64,000 nucleotides of DNA from Amycolatopsis thermophila (GCF_030814215.1 NZ_JAUSUT010000001.1:3906001-3970000); one strand, 5' to 3'. Numbered from the stretch's first letter, positions 1 through 9,793 are shown. Translations and numbers: made by a program. Notes: generated by a model from the sequence alone, not told the origin.

Positions 1-1170
1 CGCCGGTACCGGGTCTGGTACCGGCCGATGACCTCACGGGATCGCGACGAGCGGCACCGCGCGGCAACGCCGCTGGAGTTGTTGTTCGACCTGTGTTTCG
101 TCGTCGCCGTGGGGCAGGCGGCGTCGGAGTTGCACCACCAGTTGTCGGAGAACCACGTCGCGCACGGCGTGCTGAGTTTCCTGCTGGTGTTCTTCGCGAT
201 CTGGTGGGGCTGGGTGAACTTCACCTGGTTCGCGTCCGCGTTCGACACCGACGACGGTCCGTACCGCCTGCTCACACTGGTGCAGATCGGTGGTGCGCTG
301 GTGGTCGCGGCCGGGGTGGGAAAGGCGTTCGGCGACGACTTCACGGTGATCGTGATCGGCTACGTGCTGATGCGCCTGGCGATGGTCGGGCAGTGGCTGC
401 GCGCCGCGGGGAGCGTCCCGGAGCGCCGGCGGACCGCGCTGCGCTACGCGGCCGGGATCGCGATCGTGCAGGTGGCGTGGATCGCGCGGCTCGCGCTGCC
501 GCGGTCGTGGCTGCTGCCCGCTTTCCTCGTGCTCGCCGTGGCCGAGCTGCTGGTGCCGGTGTGGGCGGAGTGGCGCGCCGAGACGAGCTGGCACCGGCAC
601 CACATCGCCGAGCGGTACGGGTTGTTCACGCTGATCGTGCTGGGCGAGACGGTGTTCAGCGCCACGAACGCCGTGCGCGACGCGATCGACTCCGGTAGCG
701 ACGTGATCGATTTCGTGTTCGTGGCGCTGGCCGGGCTGCTGCTGGTGTTCTCGATGTGGTGGCTGTACTTCGACCAGCCCGGCCACCAGCGGCTGGCGCA
801 GTTCCGGCTGGGCTACACGTGGGGGTACGGGCACTACCTGATCTTCGCGTCCGCGGCGGCCGTCGGCGTGGGCATCGAGGTGGCGCTCGACCACCAGACG
901 CACACCGGCCACGCGCCGGAGCTGGCCGCCGCCTTCGCGACGACGCTCCCGGTGGCGGTTTTCGTGCTCAGCGTGTGGCTCCTGCACGTCGGCCCGCGCA
1001 ACGAATGCCGCCCGATCGCGATCGGCTTCCCCCTCGCGGCGGTGCTGGTGCTGGCGGTGTCGTTCACGCCCGCGCCGGTGTACCTGACGGCGCTGATCAT
1101 GGTGGCCCTGGTGGCGACCAGGGTGATCGCCAGCCACGGTGAACCGGTGAAGACCACGCTCGGCGACTGA
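1..1170 (+). CDS. LtrA-family (low temperature requirement A) membrane protein, 5' partial
   Basis: Predicted integral membrane protein of the LtrA family, whose biochemical role is not established. The N-terminal signature around TPLELLFDLCFVVAV is typical of the family, and roughly ten hydrophobic segments follow across the whole length. An ATG lies at base 28, but the frame stays open to base 1 and reads RRYRVWYRP just before it. That basic/aromatic stretch looks like the start of the family's conserved N-terminus, so the true start probably lies upstream of the window. The gene converges on the sirtuin gene with a 24-base gap. Family assignment is firm; function is unknown. Confidence 0.8.
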   Translation, partial: RRYRVWYRPMTSRDRDERHRAATPLELLFDLCFVVAVGQAASELHHQLSENHVAHGVLSFLLVFFAIWWGWVNFTWFASAFDTDDGPYRLLTLVQIGGALVVAAGVGKAFGDDFTVIVIGYVLMRLAMVGQWLRAAGSVPERRRTALRYAAGIAIVQVAWIARLALPRSWLLPAFLVLAVAELLVPVWAEWRAETSWHRHHIAERYGLFTLIVLGETVFSATNAVRDAIDSGSDVIDFVFVALAGLLLVFSMWWLYFDQPGHQRLAQFRLGYTWGYGHYLIFASAAAVGVGIEVALDHQTHTGHAPELAAAFATTLPVAVFVLSVWLLHVGPRNECRPIAIGFPLAAVLVLAVSFTPAPVYLTALIMVALVATRVIASHGEPVKTTLGD

Positions 1171-1194
1171 GGGCGGTGGCCGCCTCGCCGGGCC

Positions 1195-1956
1195 TCAGCG
1201 GACCAGCGCCGGCAGCACCTCGGCCAGCGGCTCCCGCAGCACGACGGTCGCGATGTCGTCGTACGGGGTTTCCGACGCGTTCGCGATGATCACCGGCGCG
1301 CCGGCCGCCGCCGCGAGGTCCACCAGCCCGGCAGCCGGGTGCACGGTCAGGGAGCTGCCCAGCGCGAGCATCAGGTCGCAGCTCACCGCCGCCTCGCGCG
1401 CCCGGTCCACGACGTCCGGGTCGAGCATCTGCCCGAACGAGATCGTCGCCGACTTGAGGATCCCGCCGCAGATCTCGCACTCCGGGTCGGACTCGCCTGC
1501 CCGCACCCGGTCGAGCGTTTCGTGCATGTCGCGCCGGTCGTCGCAGGACAGGCAGATCGTCTCGGCCATCGTGCCGTGCAGCTCGATCACCCGGTCCTCC
1601 CCGGACCCGGCCTTCTGGTGCAGCCCGTCGATGTTCTGCGTCAGGATCGCCGACAGCCGGCCCTGCCGTTCCAGCTCCACCAGCGCGAGGTGCGCGGCGT
1701 TGGGGCGCGCCCACCACCCGGGGTGGTCCAGCCGCGCCCGCCAGGACTGTTCACGCACCTCGCGGCTGGCGACGTAGTCGTCGATGTGCGACAGCTTCTC
1801 CGCGGCCGGGTTCTTCGTCCACACGCCCTGCGGCCCCCGGAAATCCGGGATGCCCGAATCGGTGGAGACACCGGCACCGGTGAGCGCGACGATCCGCGAA
1901 GCGTCCTTCACGAGCCGCCGCGCCTGATCGAGTTCCGGGGCAGTCATGGCCTCCAT
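1195..1956 (-). CDS. Sir2-family NAD-dependent protein deacylase
   Basis: Sirtuin that removes acyl groups from protein lysines using NAD. The NAD-binding motif GAGVSTDSGIPDFRG starts near residue 27, TQNIDGLH follows, and the catalytic His is in ELHGTM. Two CxxC pairs (CLSCD, CEICGG) would bind the structural zinc. Length 253 aa fits class III/U bacterial sirtuins. Two ATGs nine bases apart compete for the start (1956 and 1947). The downstream one has GGAGG only two bases away, so the upstream one is preferred. It lies just downstream of the L,D-transpeptidase gene on the same strand, about 30 bases away, with no sign that they are functionally linked. Confidence 0.93.
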   Translation of the reverse strand: MEAMTAPELDQARRLVKDASRIVALTGAGVSTDSGIPDFRGPQGVWTKNPAAEKLSHIDDYVASREVREQSWRARLDHPGWWARPNAAHLALVELERQGRLSAILTQNIDGLHQKAGSGEDRVIELHGTMAETICLSCDDRRDMHETLDRVRAGESDPECEICGGILKSATISFGQMLDPDVVDRAREAAVSCDLMLALGSSLTVHPAAGLVDLAAAAGAPVIIANASETPYDDIATVVLREPLAEVLPALVR

Positions 1957-1985
1957 GGTGCCCCGGAACCGCGATCACCACACAG

Positions 1986-3212
1986 TCACTTCAGCGCACT
2001 GCCCTGCTGCCACTTGTCCCACGACAGCGCCCAGTCGCCGTAGAGGTCCCACACCGGCAGCTGCTGGCCGCCCGAGTTGGTGACCTCCACGACGTCCCCG
2101 AGGCCCAGGTTGTTGAAGAACCACTGGGCGTTCTCGGCGTTGAGGTTGATGCACCCGTGCGAGACGTTCGAGTTGCCCTGCGACCCGACGCTGTTCGGGT
2201 TCTCGTGGACGAACTCGCCGTCGTTGGAGATGCGCTCGGACCACTTCTCGTCGGAGCTGTACCAGTTCGGATCGCCCTTGCAGACGCCGTAGGTGCACGA
2301 GTCCATGTGGTAGGTCTCGGCCTTGAACGAGATGACGTGCGCGCCGAGGTGCGTCGGCGTCGCGTCCTTGCCCATCGAGATCGGCATGGTCTTCACGACC
2401 TGCCCGTTGTGGAGGATCTGCATCTGCTCGGTGTTGCCGTCGGCCTTGGCGATCCACGAATCGTGCACGTGGTAGGTCTCGGTGCGGTCCTCCGCGCCGT
2501 AGACGCCACCGCCGAAATCGACGCCGTAGACCTTCGCCGAAACCGTCAGCGTCGTGCCCGGCTGCCAGTACTCCTTCGGCCGGTAATGCACGTTCTTGTC
2601 GTCGATCCAGTACCAGCTGCCCTCCTGCGGCGGATTCGACACCACCGACAGCTGCTTTTCCACATCGGCCTTGTTCTTCACCGGGTAGCTGAACTGGAAG
2701 ACGATCGGCTGGCCGACGCCGACACCGGTCTGGGCGACCGCGCCGGGTGCGGGGATCATGTTCGGGTTGGCCTGCTTGGACGGCGACACGGTGGTGACCT
2801 CGCCGTGCTGCTCGACGGTCTTGCCGGCGCTGTCGGCGCCGTGCGCGTCGACCGAGTAGGTGCTGCCGTAGCCCAGCGGCTCCGACGAGGTCCAGGTGGT
2901 CTTGTCGGCCGAGAAGGTGCCCTTCACCGTCGTGTGCTTGGCGGTGTTCTGCACCGTCACGTCGGTCAGGGTGCCGCGGGACGCCTTCACCACGATCGGC
3001 GTGATCGGGCTGACGTTCTTGGCGTCGGCGGCCGGCTCGATGGACACGGTCACCGCGGGGGCCTGGTTCGCGCCCGACGGCGCTGCCGTGCCCCCATTGC
3101 TCGAATTGCCCGAATCGCCGGAACTGCACGCCGAGAGAAAGAGCGCCACCGCGAGCAGTCCGGCCGCGATGGGCGCCCTGCGGGTCGAAAGTAAAGTCTT
3201 CTTGACTGTCAT
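1986..3212 (-). CDS. L,D-transpeptidase lipoprotein (Ldt, Ig-like domains plus YkuD)
   Basis: Peptidoglycan cross-linking enzyme forming 3-3 links, anchored outside the membrane. The chosen ATG gives a lipoprotein signal peptide ending in the lipobox LSAC with Cys29. A longer open frame upstream would bury this signal behind 26 extra residues and was rejected. Two Ig-like modules (roughly residues 50-260) precede the YkuD catalytic domain, whose motif SHGCINL carries the nucleophilic Cys. About 408 aa, matching mycobacterial LdtMt2/LppS-type enzymes. An AAAGAG-like stretch precedes the start, and TAGTTT further upstream could be a -10 box. Fold and catalytic residues are clear. Confidence 0.92.
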   Translation of the reverse strand: MTVKKTLLSTRRAPIAAGLLAVALFLSACSSGDSGNSSNGGTAAPSGANQAPAVTVSIEPAADAKNVSPITPIVVKASRGTLTDVTVQNTAKHTTVKGTFSADKTTWTSSEPLGYGSTYSVDAHGADSAGKTVEQHGEVTTVSPSKQANPNMIPAPGAVAQTGVGVGQPIVFQFSYPVKNKADVEKQLSVVSNPPQEGSWYWIDDKNVHYRPKEYWQPGTTLTVSAKVYGVDFGGGVYGAEDRTETYHVHDSWIAKADGNTEQMQILHNGQVVKTMPISMGKDATPTHLGAHVISFKAETYHMDSCTYGVCKGDPNWYSSDEKWSERISNDGEFVHENPNSVGSQGNSNVSHGCINLNAENAQWFFNNLGLGDVVEVTNSGGQQLPVWDLYGDWALSWDKWQQGSALK

Positions 3213-3338
3213 GTGGTCTCTTTGTGAGAAATGGTCTGGGTGCGAGGGGGAACGCTCAAAACTACCGTGCCCGGATAGACGCCGTGCCACCCGGTTTGTT
3301 GTGCGGAAGTGGCCCGCGTCACCACGCCTTTTCCGGCT

Positions 3339-4208
3339 TCACGCGACCTTCACCCCGGGGCCGCCGTACAGGCCGGGGCCGTCGATCGTGAGCCCGTCGA
3401 GGTAGATCCGGGCCGCCTCGTGGGCGGCGTTCGTCAACTCGTCGGTGCGGCTGAAGTCCAGCGGGCTCAGGCGGACCGGGCGCGGGCCGGGCAGGTACAC
3501 GACGGGCACCTCGGCGGCGGCGAACGGCGCCTCCAGCACGGCCTGGTTCCGCATGCTCACCATCGCCGTGTACATCAGCACCTCGGCGAACGTCTGCGGC
3601 GGCGACGGGATCTGGCCGGGGAACGCGCAGTCCAGCACGACGAGCGACCGCGCGCCCATCGACAGCGCCTGCCGCATCGGCACGTTCGCCACCAGGCCGC
3701 CGTCGTAGAGCAGATGGCCGTCGTGTTCCACCGGAGGGTAGATGCCCGGGATCGCCGCGCTGGCCAGCAGCGGTGGCCGCAGGGCGCCGGAGGTGAACAG
3801 CCGGGGCTCGGCGGTGTCCACGTCGGTGGCCACGACGCCCAGTGGCAGCGCGAGGTCCTCGAACGTCGAACCGGGGCCGAGGTGCTCGTCGACGATCGCG
3901 GCCAGGCCGATGTTGGGGAACAGGCTGGTCTTGGTGTTCCGGAGGGTGCGGACCTGGCTGAGCACGCCGCCCGGGAACGCTTCGTGGCGGGTCATGTGCG
4001 CCCACGTCTTGCGCAACCGATCGCCGGCGTCGTCCGGGTCGAGCGCGAGGACCGCGCCGTTGAGCGAGCCCACGGACGTGCCGACCACCAGGTCCGGCCG
4101 GATCCCGGCCTCGTCGAGCGCGCGCAGCATGCCGACCTGCATCGCGCCCAGGCTGCCACCGCCGCCGAGCACGAAGCCGACCGGTCGCGGCAGGTCCACC
4201 ACGGGCAT
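3339..4208 (-). CDS. Patatin-like phospholipase family protein
   Basis: Predicted serine lipid acyl hydrolase of the patatin/RssA group, 289 aa. It shows the oxyanion-hole loop LGGGGSLGAMQ near residue 13, the nucleophile elbow GTSVGS near residue 42, and the DGG of the Ser-Asp dyad near residue 175. There is no signal peptide, so it is likely cytosolic or membrane-associated. The start is fixed by a strong Shine-Dalgarno, GGAGGTGATCCC directly before ATG. The open frame extends far upstream, but that part is antisense to the divergent membrane-protein gene. The substrate cannot be read from sequence. Confidence 0.9.
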   Translation of the reverse strand: MPVVDLPRPVGFVLGGGGSLGAMQVGMLRALDEAGIRPDLVVGTSVGSLNGAVLALDPDDAGDRLRKTWAHMTRHEAFPGGVLSQVRTLRNTKTSLFPNIGLAAIVDEHLGPGSTFEDLALPLGVVATDVDTAEPRLFTSGALRPPLLASAAIPGIYPPVEHDGHLLYDGGLVANVPMRQALSMGARSLVVLDCAFPGQIPSPPQTFAEVLMYTAMVSMRNQAVLEAPFAAAEVPVVYLPGPRPVRLSPLDFSRTDELTNAAHEAARIYLDGLTIDGPGLYGGPGVKVA

Positions 4209-4272
4209 GGGATCACCTCCACCCGCATGGTGCGCCGCGCCGGTGGGTGCCGCCAACGGAGAGCGGGCGGAT

Positions 4273-5301
4273 GTGAGCAAGACTGCGCCGGTGTTCCCCG
4301 TCCGGCCGGCCGCCACGTTGCCGGCACTCGATTGCGACAGCACCGGCCTGCACTTCACCCGCCTCGCCCAGCGAGGCGCCGTGTCGCGGCGGTGGCTGGT
4401 GCGTGCCGGGTTCCTGCTCGTGGCCCAGCTGTTCGTCACGCCGTGGCCGGAGGGCCCGCTGACCGCGGCCGCGGGGCTGACCCTCGGCCTGGGCTGGACC
4501 GGTGCGCGGTGGTGGCGGTACGGCCGGTGGGCGAGGGCGGTGGAGCCGTTGCTGCGGTGCTCGTGGCGCGAGGTGCCGGCGACGCTGCACGGGCGGCGCG
4601 TGCGGGCCGGTGGTGACGTGTTCGCCCTGCGCGGTGTGCCGACGGAGGTGCGAGCGGTCGTCGCGCGCACCGGCCGGGTGTGGCTGGCGGGCCCCGGCGA
4701 GCGCGGCTTCGCGGCCGTGCGCATCGCCGGGTCGGGGGCACCGTGGCCCGCCGTTCGCCGCGTGCGAGCCGGTGCGCGAACCCCCGCCCGGCCGATCGAC
4801 CACGTCCGCCGGTACCGGCGGGCGTGGCGGTGGTGGTCCATCGCCGTGGCGGGCTTGGTGGCGGCCCTGGCCGCGGTGATCGTGGCGACCGTGCGGAACC
4901 CGGCCTGGACCGCCGCCGATGTCGTGGGCGCGATCCTGCTGCACCTGCTCGTGCTGGTGCCGCTGGGCAAGGCGCTCGCCCGGCAGGCGGACGCTCGGTG
5001 GATCCTCCGGTGGCATCAGCGTCCGTGGACCCGGCTCCACGCGGCCGTTGCCGAGTGTGACTGGACCGGCAGGCGTCGCGCCCCGGTTCACGGATGGGCG
5101 GTCCTGCCCGGCGGGGAACCGGCGGTCTTCCGCATCGACGACTGTCCCCTCGACCTGTACACCGACATCTTCTTCCGCAGGTCCCTGTGGCTGCGGGGCG
5201 AGCCGGGCGAGGGGGAGTTCGTCGTCGGGATGCCGGATTTCCCCGTCCTCACCCGGGCGAGTATCGGCCGCAGGTCTTCCACTCGCACTACCCGTGAGTA
5301 A
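4273..5301 (+). CDS. Hypothetical membrane protein
   Basis: Unrecognised protein of about 342 aa starting at a GTG with GGAG roughly 12 bases upstream; the start is only moderately certain. Two hydrophobic regions are visible: an early one around residues 45-75, with Trp/Arg-rich flanks, and a helical pair around residues 200-245. The segments between and after them are soluble and rich in Arg and Trp. No enzyme motif was found. It is divergent from the patatin gene with only 64 bases between starts, so the two may share a control region. It stops 42 bases before the acyl-CoA dehydrogenase gene. High third-position GC supports coding on this strand. Confidence 0.65.
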   Translation: MSKTAPVFPVRPAATLPALDCDSTGLHFTRLAQRGAVSRRWLVRAGFLLVAQLFVTPWPEGPLTAAAGLTLGLGWTGARWWRYGRWARAVEPLLRCSWREVPATLHGRRVRAGGDVFALRGVPTEVRAVVARTGRVWLAGPGERGFAAVRIAGSGAPWPAVRRVRAGARTPARPIDHVRRYRRAWRWWSIAVAGLVAALAAVIVATVRNPAWTAADVVGAILLHLLVLVPLGKALARQADARWILRWHQRPWTRLHAAVAECDWTGRRRAPVHGWAVLPGGEPAVFRIDDCPLDLYTDIFFRRSLWLRGEPGEGEFVVGMPDFPVLTRASIGRRSSTRTTRE

Positions 5302-5343
5302 CACTGGTCACAAAGTCTTGACGGCGTACCGCGGAGGTGTCCG

Positions 5344-7269
5344 GTGGTTGAGCAGCCGAAGGTGACGGAGAAGGAGGCCCGCGCGGTCGCCGAGGAGGCC
5401 AGGGAGAGCGACTGGCGCAAGCCGTCGTTCGCGAAGGAGCTGTACCTCGGCCGCTTCCGCCTCGACCTCGTCCACCCGCATCCCCGGGCCGAACCGGCCG
5501 CCGCGGCGAAGGCCGAGCGGTTCCTCACCCGGTTGCGCGAGTACGCCGAGACGCTCGACGGCACCGTCATCGAACGGGAGTCGCGCATCCCGGACGAGTA
5601 CGTCAAGGGGCTGGCCGAGCTGGGCTGCTTCGGCATCAAGATCCCCGAGGAGTACGGCGGTCTCGGGCTGTCGCAGGTCGCCTACAACCGCGCTCTGGCG
5701 CTGCTCGGCTCGGTCCACCCGACGCTGGGCGTGCTGCTGTCGGCGCACCAGTCGATCGGCGTGCCCGAACCGCTCAAGCTGGCCGGCACCCCCGAGCAGA
5801 AGGCCAAGTTCCTGCCCCGCTGCGCGAAGGGCGCCGTGACCGCCTTCCTGCTCACCGAACCCGACGTCGGCTCCGACCCGGCCCGCCTGGCGACCACGGC
5901 GACGCCCACCGAGGACGGCGACTACCTGCTCGACGGCGTGAAGCTGTGGACGACCAACGGCGTGGTGGCCGAGCTGGTCGTGGTGATGGCGCGGGTACCG
6001 CGCAGCGAGGGGCACCGCGGCGGCATCACCGCGTTCATCGTCGAGATGGACTCGCCCGGCATCACCGTCGAGCGGCGCAACGCGTTCATGGGCCTGCGCG
6101 GCATCGAGAACGGCGTCACCCGCTTCCACCAGGTGCGGGTGCCGAAGGACGCGGTCGTCGGCGGCGAGGGCAAGGGGCTGAAGATCGCGCTCGCGACGCT
6201 CAACACGGGCCGCCTGTCGATCCCGTCGATGTGCGCGGGCGCGGGCAAGTGGTGCCTCAAGATCGCCCGCGAGTGGTCCGCCGCGCGCGTGCAGTGGGGC
6301 AAGCCGATCGCCGAGCACGCGGCCGTGGCCAACAAGATCTCGTTCATCGCCGCGACCACGTACGCGCTGGAGAGCGTGCAGGAGCTGTCCGGGCACATGA
6401 GCGACGAGGGCCGCAACGACATCCGCATCGAGGCGGCGCTGGCGAAGCTGTACGCCAGCGAGATGTCGTGCAAGATCGCCGACGAGCTGATGCAGATCCG
6501 CGGCGGCCGCGGGTACGAGACCGCCCAGTCGCTGGCGGCGCGCGGCGAGCGGGCGGTCGGTGTCGAGCAGCTGGTCCGCGACCTGCGGATCAACCGGATC
6601 TTCGAGGGTTCGACCGAGATCATGCACCTGCTCATCGCCCGGGAGGCGGTCGACGCGCACCTGTCCGCCGCGGGCGCGCTCGCGGACCTGGAGGCGGACC
6701 TGCCCGCCAAGGCGAAGGCCGCCGCGAAGGCCAGCGGCTTCTACGCCAGGTGGCTGCCCCAGCTGGTGACCGGGCGCGGGCAGGTGCCGACGTCGTTCAC
6801 CGAGTTCGGGCAGCTCGCCCCGCACCTGCGTTACGTCGAGCGCACGGCCCGCAAGCTGGCGCGGTCCACGTTCTACGGCATGGCCCGCTGGCAGGCCGGG
6901 CTGGAGAAGCGGCAGGGCTTCCTGGGCCGGATCGTGGACATCGGCGCGGAGCTGTTCGCGATGTCCGCCGCGTGCGTGCGCGCCGAGATGCAACGCGAGG
7001 ACGACGTGCGCGAGGGCGAGGCCGCCTACGAGCTGGCCGACGTGTTCTGCCGCCAGGCGCGGGTGCGGATCGAGACGCTGTTCGACGGGTTGTGGCGCAA
7101 CACCGACGACGCCGACCGCCGGATCACCGACCGCGTGCTCGACGGCGCCTACACCTGGCTCGAGGAGGGCGTCCTGGACCCGAGCGAGGGCACCGGACCG
7201 TGGATCGCCGACTGGCGCGCGGGCGCGTCCACCGAGGACAGTGTCGCGCGGAGGTACGCGACCGGGTGA
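5344..7269 (+). CDS. Acyl-CoA dehydrogenase, VLCAD/ACAD9-like long form
   Basis: FAD-dependent alpha,beta-dehydrogenation of fatty acyl-CoA, first step of beta-oxidation. At 641 aa it is longer than the usual 380-aa enzymes. An N-terminal region and the core ACAD domain (residues ~50-430) are followed by a ~190-residue helical C-terminal extension as in VLCAD/ACAD9. The FAD/substrate motifs LTEPDVGSD and KLWTTNG are present, as is RIFEGSTEI, whose Glu corresponds to the catalytic base of MCAD-type enzymes. GTG start with GGAGGTG six to eight bases upstream. Chain-length specificity is inferred only from architecture. It stands apart from other beta-oxidation genes. Confidence 0.92.
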   Translation: MVEQPKVTEKEARAVAEEARESDWRKPSFAKELYLGRFRLDLVHPHPRAEPAAAAKAERFLTRLREYAETLDGTVIERESRIPDEYVKGLAELGCFGIKIPEEYGGLGLSQVAYNRALALLGSVHPTLGVLLSAHQSIGVPEPLKLAGTPEQKAKFLPRCAKGAVTAFLLTEPDVGSDPARLATTATPTEDGDYLLDGVKLWTTNGVVAELVVVMARVPRSEGHRGGITAFIVEMDSPGITVERRNAFMGLRGIENGVTRFHQVRVPKDAVVGGEGKGLKIALATLNTGRLSIPSMCAGAGKWCLKIAREWSAARVQWGKPIAEHAAVANKISFIAATTYALESVQELSGHMSDEGRNDIRIEAALAKLYASEMSCKIADELMQIRGGRGYETAQSLAARGERAVGVEQLVRDLRINRIFEGSTEIMHLLIAREAVDAHLSAAGALADLEADLPAKAKAAAKASGFYARWLPQLVTGRGQVPTSFTEFGQLAPHLRYVERTARKLARSTFYGMARWQAGLEKRQGFLGRIVDIGAELFAMSAACVRAEMQREDDVREGEAAYELADVFCRQARVRIETLFDGLWRNTDDADRRITDRVLDGAYTWLEEGVLDPSEGTGPWIADWRAGASTEDSVARRYATG

Positions 7270-7288
7270 ACCGTGGTAGGACTCGGCG

Positions 7289-7996
7289 GTGGTGATCGTC
7301 GAGCTGAGCACGGACACGGTGGACGGTGCGGTCGCGGCCGACCGGCTCGGCGCGGACCGCGTCGAGCTGTGCGCCGCGGGTGCGCTGGGCGGGCTGACGC
7401 CCGGGCCGGGGCTGCTGGCCGCCACCCTGGCGCGGTGCACGCGTGCCGCCGTGCACGTGCTGATCCGCCCCCGGGACGGCGGTTTCCGCTACACCCCGGC
7501 CGAAGTGGACGCGATGCTCGCCGACGTCCGGCACGCCGTCGGGGCCGGGGCGGCGGGCGTGGTCGTCGGCGCGCTCACCGCCGGCGGAGCCGTCGACCGG
7601 GTCGTGGCGGGCGAGCTGATCGCGGCGGCCGCCGGCCGGGAGGTGACGTTCCACCGCGCGATCGACGTCTGCGCGGACCCGCTGACGGCGCTGGACACGT
7701 TGGCCGGGCTGGGGGTGTCGCGCGTGCTCAGCTCCGGTCAGGCCCCGACCGCGCTGGACGGCGCGGTGGTGCTGTCGCGGATGACCGCGGTCGCCGGGGA
7801 CCGGCTGACGGTGATGGCGTGCGGCGGGATCCGGTCGCACAACGTGCGCCAAGTGCTGGACGCCACCGGGGTCCGGCACGTGCACGCCGCGCCCCGGCGG
7901 CCCGCGGGGCAGACCTCGGCGAGCGCCGTGGACTTCGGTGCCCACGCGACGCTCGACGAGGCGGCGGCGCGGGAGCTGATCGCCGCCGTCCGGTGA
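7289..7996 (+). CDS. cutC: CutC-family protein (copper homeostasis/TIM barrel)
   Basis: TIM-barrel protein of the CutC family, historically linked to copper tolerance, though a direct copper role is doubtful in many bacteria. Typical motifs are GADRVELCAAGALGGLTP near the N-terminus, the conserved VLIRPRDGGF, TFHRAID, and the late VMACGGI. Length 235 aa is normal for the family. It starts with tandem GTGs 17 bases after the acyl-CoA dehydrogenase stop, so co-transcription is possible. No upstream Shine-Dalgarno is evident. It ends one base before the convergent DedA gene. Family assignment is solid; the physiological role is uncertain. Confidence 0.85.
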   Translation: MVIVELSTDTVDGAVAADRLGADRVELCAAGALGGLTPGPGLLAATLARCTRAAVHVLIRPRDGGFRYTPAEVDAMLADVRHAVGAGAAGVVVGALTAGGAVDRVVAGELIAAAAGREVTFHRAIDVCADPLTALDTLAGLGVSRVLSSGQAPTALDGAVVLSRMTAVAGDRLTVMACGGIRSHNVRQVLDATGVRHVHAAPRRPAGQTSASAVDFGAHATLDEAAARELIAAVR

Positions 7997-7997
7997 G

Positions 7998-8654
7998 TCA
8001 CTCGGCGTTGCTCGGTTCCGGCGCGGACTGCTCCAGCTTGCCCATCGCCTTCCTCTTCTTCCACCGCAGCAGGAAGAACAGGCCGACCGCGGCCAGCACG
8101 CCGATCACGATCAGGCCACCGGTGTTCAGGATGCCCTCGATGCGCTTGGCCGCCTCACCGAGCGCCGCGCCGAGGCTGATGTGCAACAGCGACCAGGAGG
8201 TCGCGCCCGCCGCCGCGGCGGGCAGGAACTTGCGGAACTCCAGGCCGGACGTCCCGGCCGCCGCGGGGGTCAGCGTGCGGATCACCGGCAGGAACCGCGC
8301 GAAGAACACCGCCCACGCCCCGCGCCGGTGCAGCACCCGGGTCGCCTTGTCCCAGGCGTCCGTGCCGTACTTCTGGATGATCTTCGTCTCGCGCAGCCGC
8401 GGGCCGAACCTCCGGCCGATCGCGTAGCCCAGCGAGTCGCCGACCGTGGCGCACACCGCCACCACCGCCCACAGGATCAGGAACCGCGGCACGCTGGTCG
8501 CGGTGGTCGCGGCGATCAGCAGCCCCGACTCGCCGGGCGCGATGAAACCCAGCCCGATCGTGCACTCGGCGAACACGAGCGCGCCCGTCGCGCCGACCAG
8601 CGCAGGCTGCGGCAGTGCCTGCAGCCACTCCAGGATGTCGGTTACCAGCGCCAC
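7998..8654 (-). CDS. DedA-family membrane protein
   Basis: Integral membrane protein of the DedA/SNARE-associated superfamily, implicated in lipid scrambling and membrane homeostasis. It has about five hydrophobic segments, the early EC..GLGFIAPGE motif, and the family signature FARFLPVIRTLTPAAAG containing the conserved Arg residues. The C-terminal tail after the last helix is basic (RWKKRKAMGK). Length 218 aa is standard. GTG start, preceded by AGGGGAA. It converges on cutC with a one-base gap and lies upstream of nothing obviously related. No partner can be deduced from context. Confidence 0.88.
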   Translation of the reverse strand: MALVTDILEWLQALPQPALVGATGALVFAECTIGLGFIAPGESGLLIAATTATSVPRFLILWAVVAVCATVGDSLGYAIGRRFGPRLRETKIIQKYGTDAWDKATRVLHRRGAWAVFFARFLPVIRTLTPAAAGTSGLEFRKFLPAAAAGATSWSLLHISLGAALGEAAKRIEGILNTGGLIVIGVLAAVGLFFLLRWKKRKAMGKLEQSAPEPSNAE

Positions 8655-8755
8655 GAGCGATTCCCCTGTCCGTTATGTCCCGCCTTGACCCCTTCAAGCT
8701 ACCGTGCACGGTATCGGGCCCGCGGGACACTTTCGTCAGGGGAATCCCCGGACTT

Positions 8756-9757
8756 TCAGCGCGTGAGCAGGCTGCTGGCCTCCTGGGCGGCGGGTCCGGC
8801 CTCGGCCAGGTGGGCCAGGTTCTCCGGCAGCTCCTCGCCGCGGTGCCGCTTGGTCTGCGCGTAGAGCCGGCCGGCGCGGTAGGACGAGCGGACCAGCGGT
8901 CCGGCCATCACCCCGGCGAACCCGAGCGCCTCGGCGACCTTCGAGTGCTCGACGAACTCCTCCGGCTTGACCCACCGGTCCACCGGGTGGTGCCGCACCG
9001 ACGGGCGCAGGTACTGGGTGATGGTCAGGATCTCGCAGCCCGCGTTCACCAGGTCGCGCATCGCCGGCTCGACCTCCTCGGGGGTTTCCCCCATGCCGAG
9101 GATCAGGTTCGACTTGGTGACCAGCCCGGCCTCGCGGGCCCGGGTGATGACCTCGAGCGAGCGCGCGTAGCGGAAGCCGGGGCGGATGCGCTTGAAGATC
9201 CGCGGCACGGTCTCGACGTTGTGCGCGAGCACCTCCGGCGCGGAGCCGAACACCTCGGCCAGCTGGGCGGGGTCGGCGTTGAAGTCCGGGATCAGCAGCT
9301 CGACGCCGGTGCCCGGGTTGAGCGCGTGGATCTGGCGGACGGTCTCGGCGTAGAGCCACGCGCCGCCGTCTTCGAGGTCGTCACGGGCGACACCGGTGAC
9401 GGTCGAGTAGCGCAGGCCCATCGCCTGGACGCTCTCGGCGACCCGGCGCGGCTCCTCGCGGTCCAGCGCGGCGGGCTTGCCCGTGTCGATCTGGCAGAAG
9501 TCGCACCGGCGGGTGCACTGGTCACCGCCGATGAGGAACGTCGCCTCCCGGTCCTCCCAGCACTCGTAGATGTTGGGACAGCCCGCCTCCTCGCAGACCG
9601 TGTGCAGGCCCTCCCGGCGGACCAGGCCCTTGAGCTCGGTGAACTCCGGCCCCATCTTCGCGCGGGTCTTGATCCAGGACGGCTTCTTCTCGATCGGCGT
9701 CTCACTGTTGCGGACCTCGAGACGCAGCAGTTTCCGACCTTCAGGCACAACAGTCAC
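8756..9757 (-). CDS. lipA: Lipoyl synthase
   Basis: Radical-SAM enzyme inserting two sulfurs into protein-bound octanoate, giving lipoyl groups for 2-oxoacid dehydrogenases and GcvH. The N-terminal auxiliary-cluster Cys set is [12 protein letters not shown], and the radical-SAM motif CTRRCDFC follows. The C-terminal conserved serine is in LVRSSYRAG. At 333 aa it is a full-length enzyme. The GTG start has no Shine-Dalgarno. A TACGCT hexamer lies seven bases upstream, so the transcript is probably leaderless. It sits near lipB, sucB and lpd, forming the expected lipoylation neighbourhood as in mycobacteria. Confidence 0.97.
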   Translation of the reverse strand: MTVVPEGRKLLRLEVRNSETPIEKKPSWIKTRAKMGPEFTELKGLVRREGLHTVCEEAGCPNIYECWEDREATFLIGGDQCTRRCDFCQIDTGKPAALDREEPRRVAESVQAMGLRYSTVTGVARDDLEDGGAWLYAETVRQIHALNPGTGVELLIPDFNADPAQLAEVFGSAPEVLAHNVETVPRIFKRIRPGFRYARSLEVITRAREAGLVTKSNLILGMGETPEEVEPAMRDLVNAGCEILTITQYLRPSVRHHPVDRWVKPEEFVEHSKVAEALGFAGVMAGPLVRSSYRAGRLYAQTKRHRGEELPENLAHLAEAGPAAQEASSLLTR

Positions 9758-9793
9758 GCGCCCCAGCGTACGCCCTCGAGACCGGCGGATGAC

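Noticed and set aside
2157..3194. 345-codon plus-strand frame over the L,D-transpeptidase gene
   Set aside because: Antisense shadow; no start site or motif, while the minus strand encodes a complete lipoprotein enzyme.
5308..7440. 710-codon minus-strand frame over the acyl-CoA dehydrogenase gene
   Set aside because: Low-complexity Arg/Leu/His composition typical of GC-rich antisense frames.
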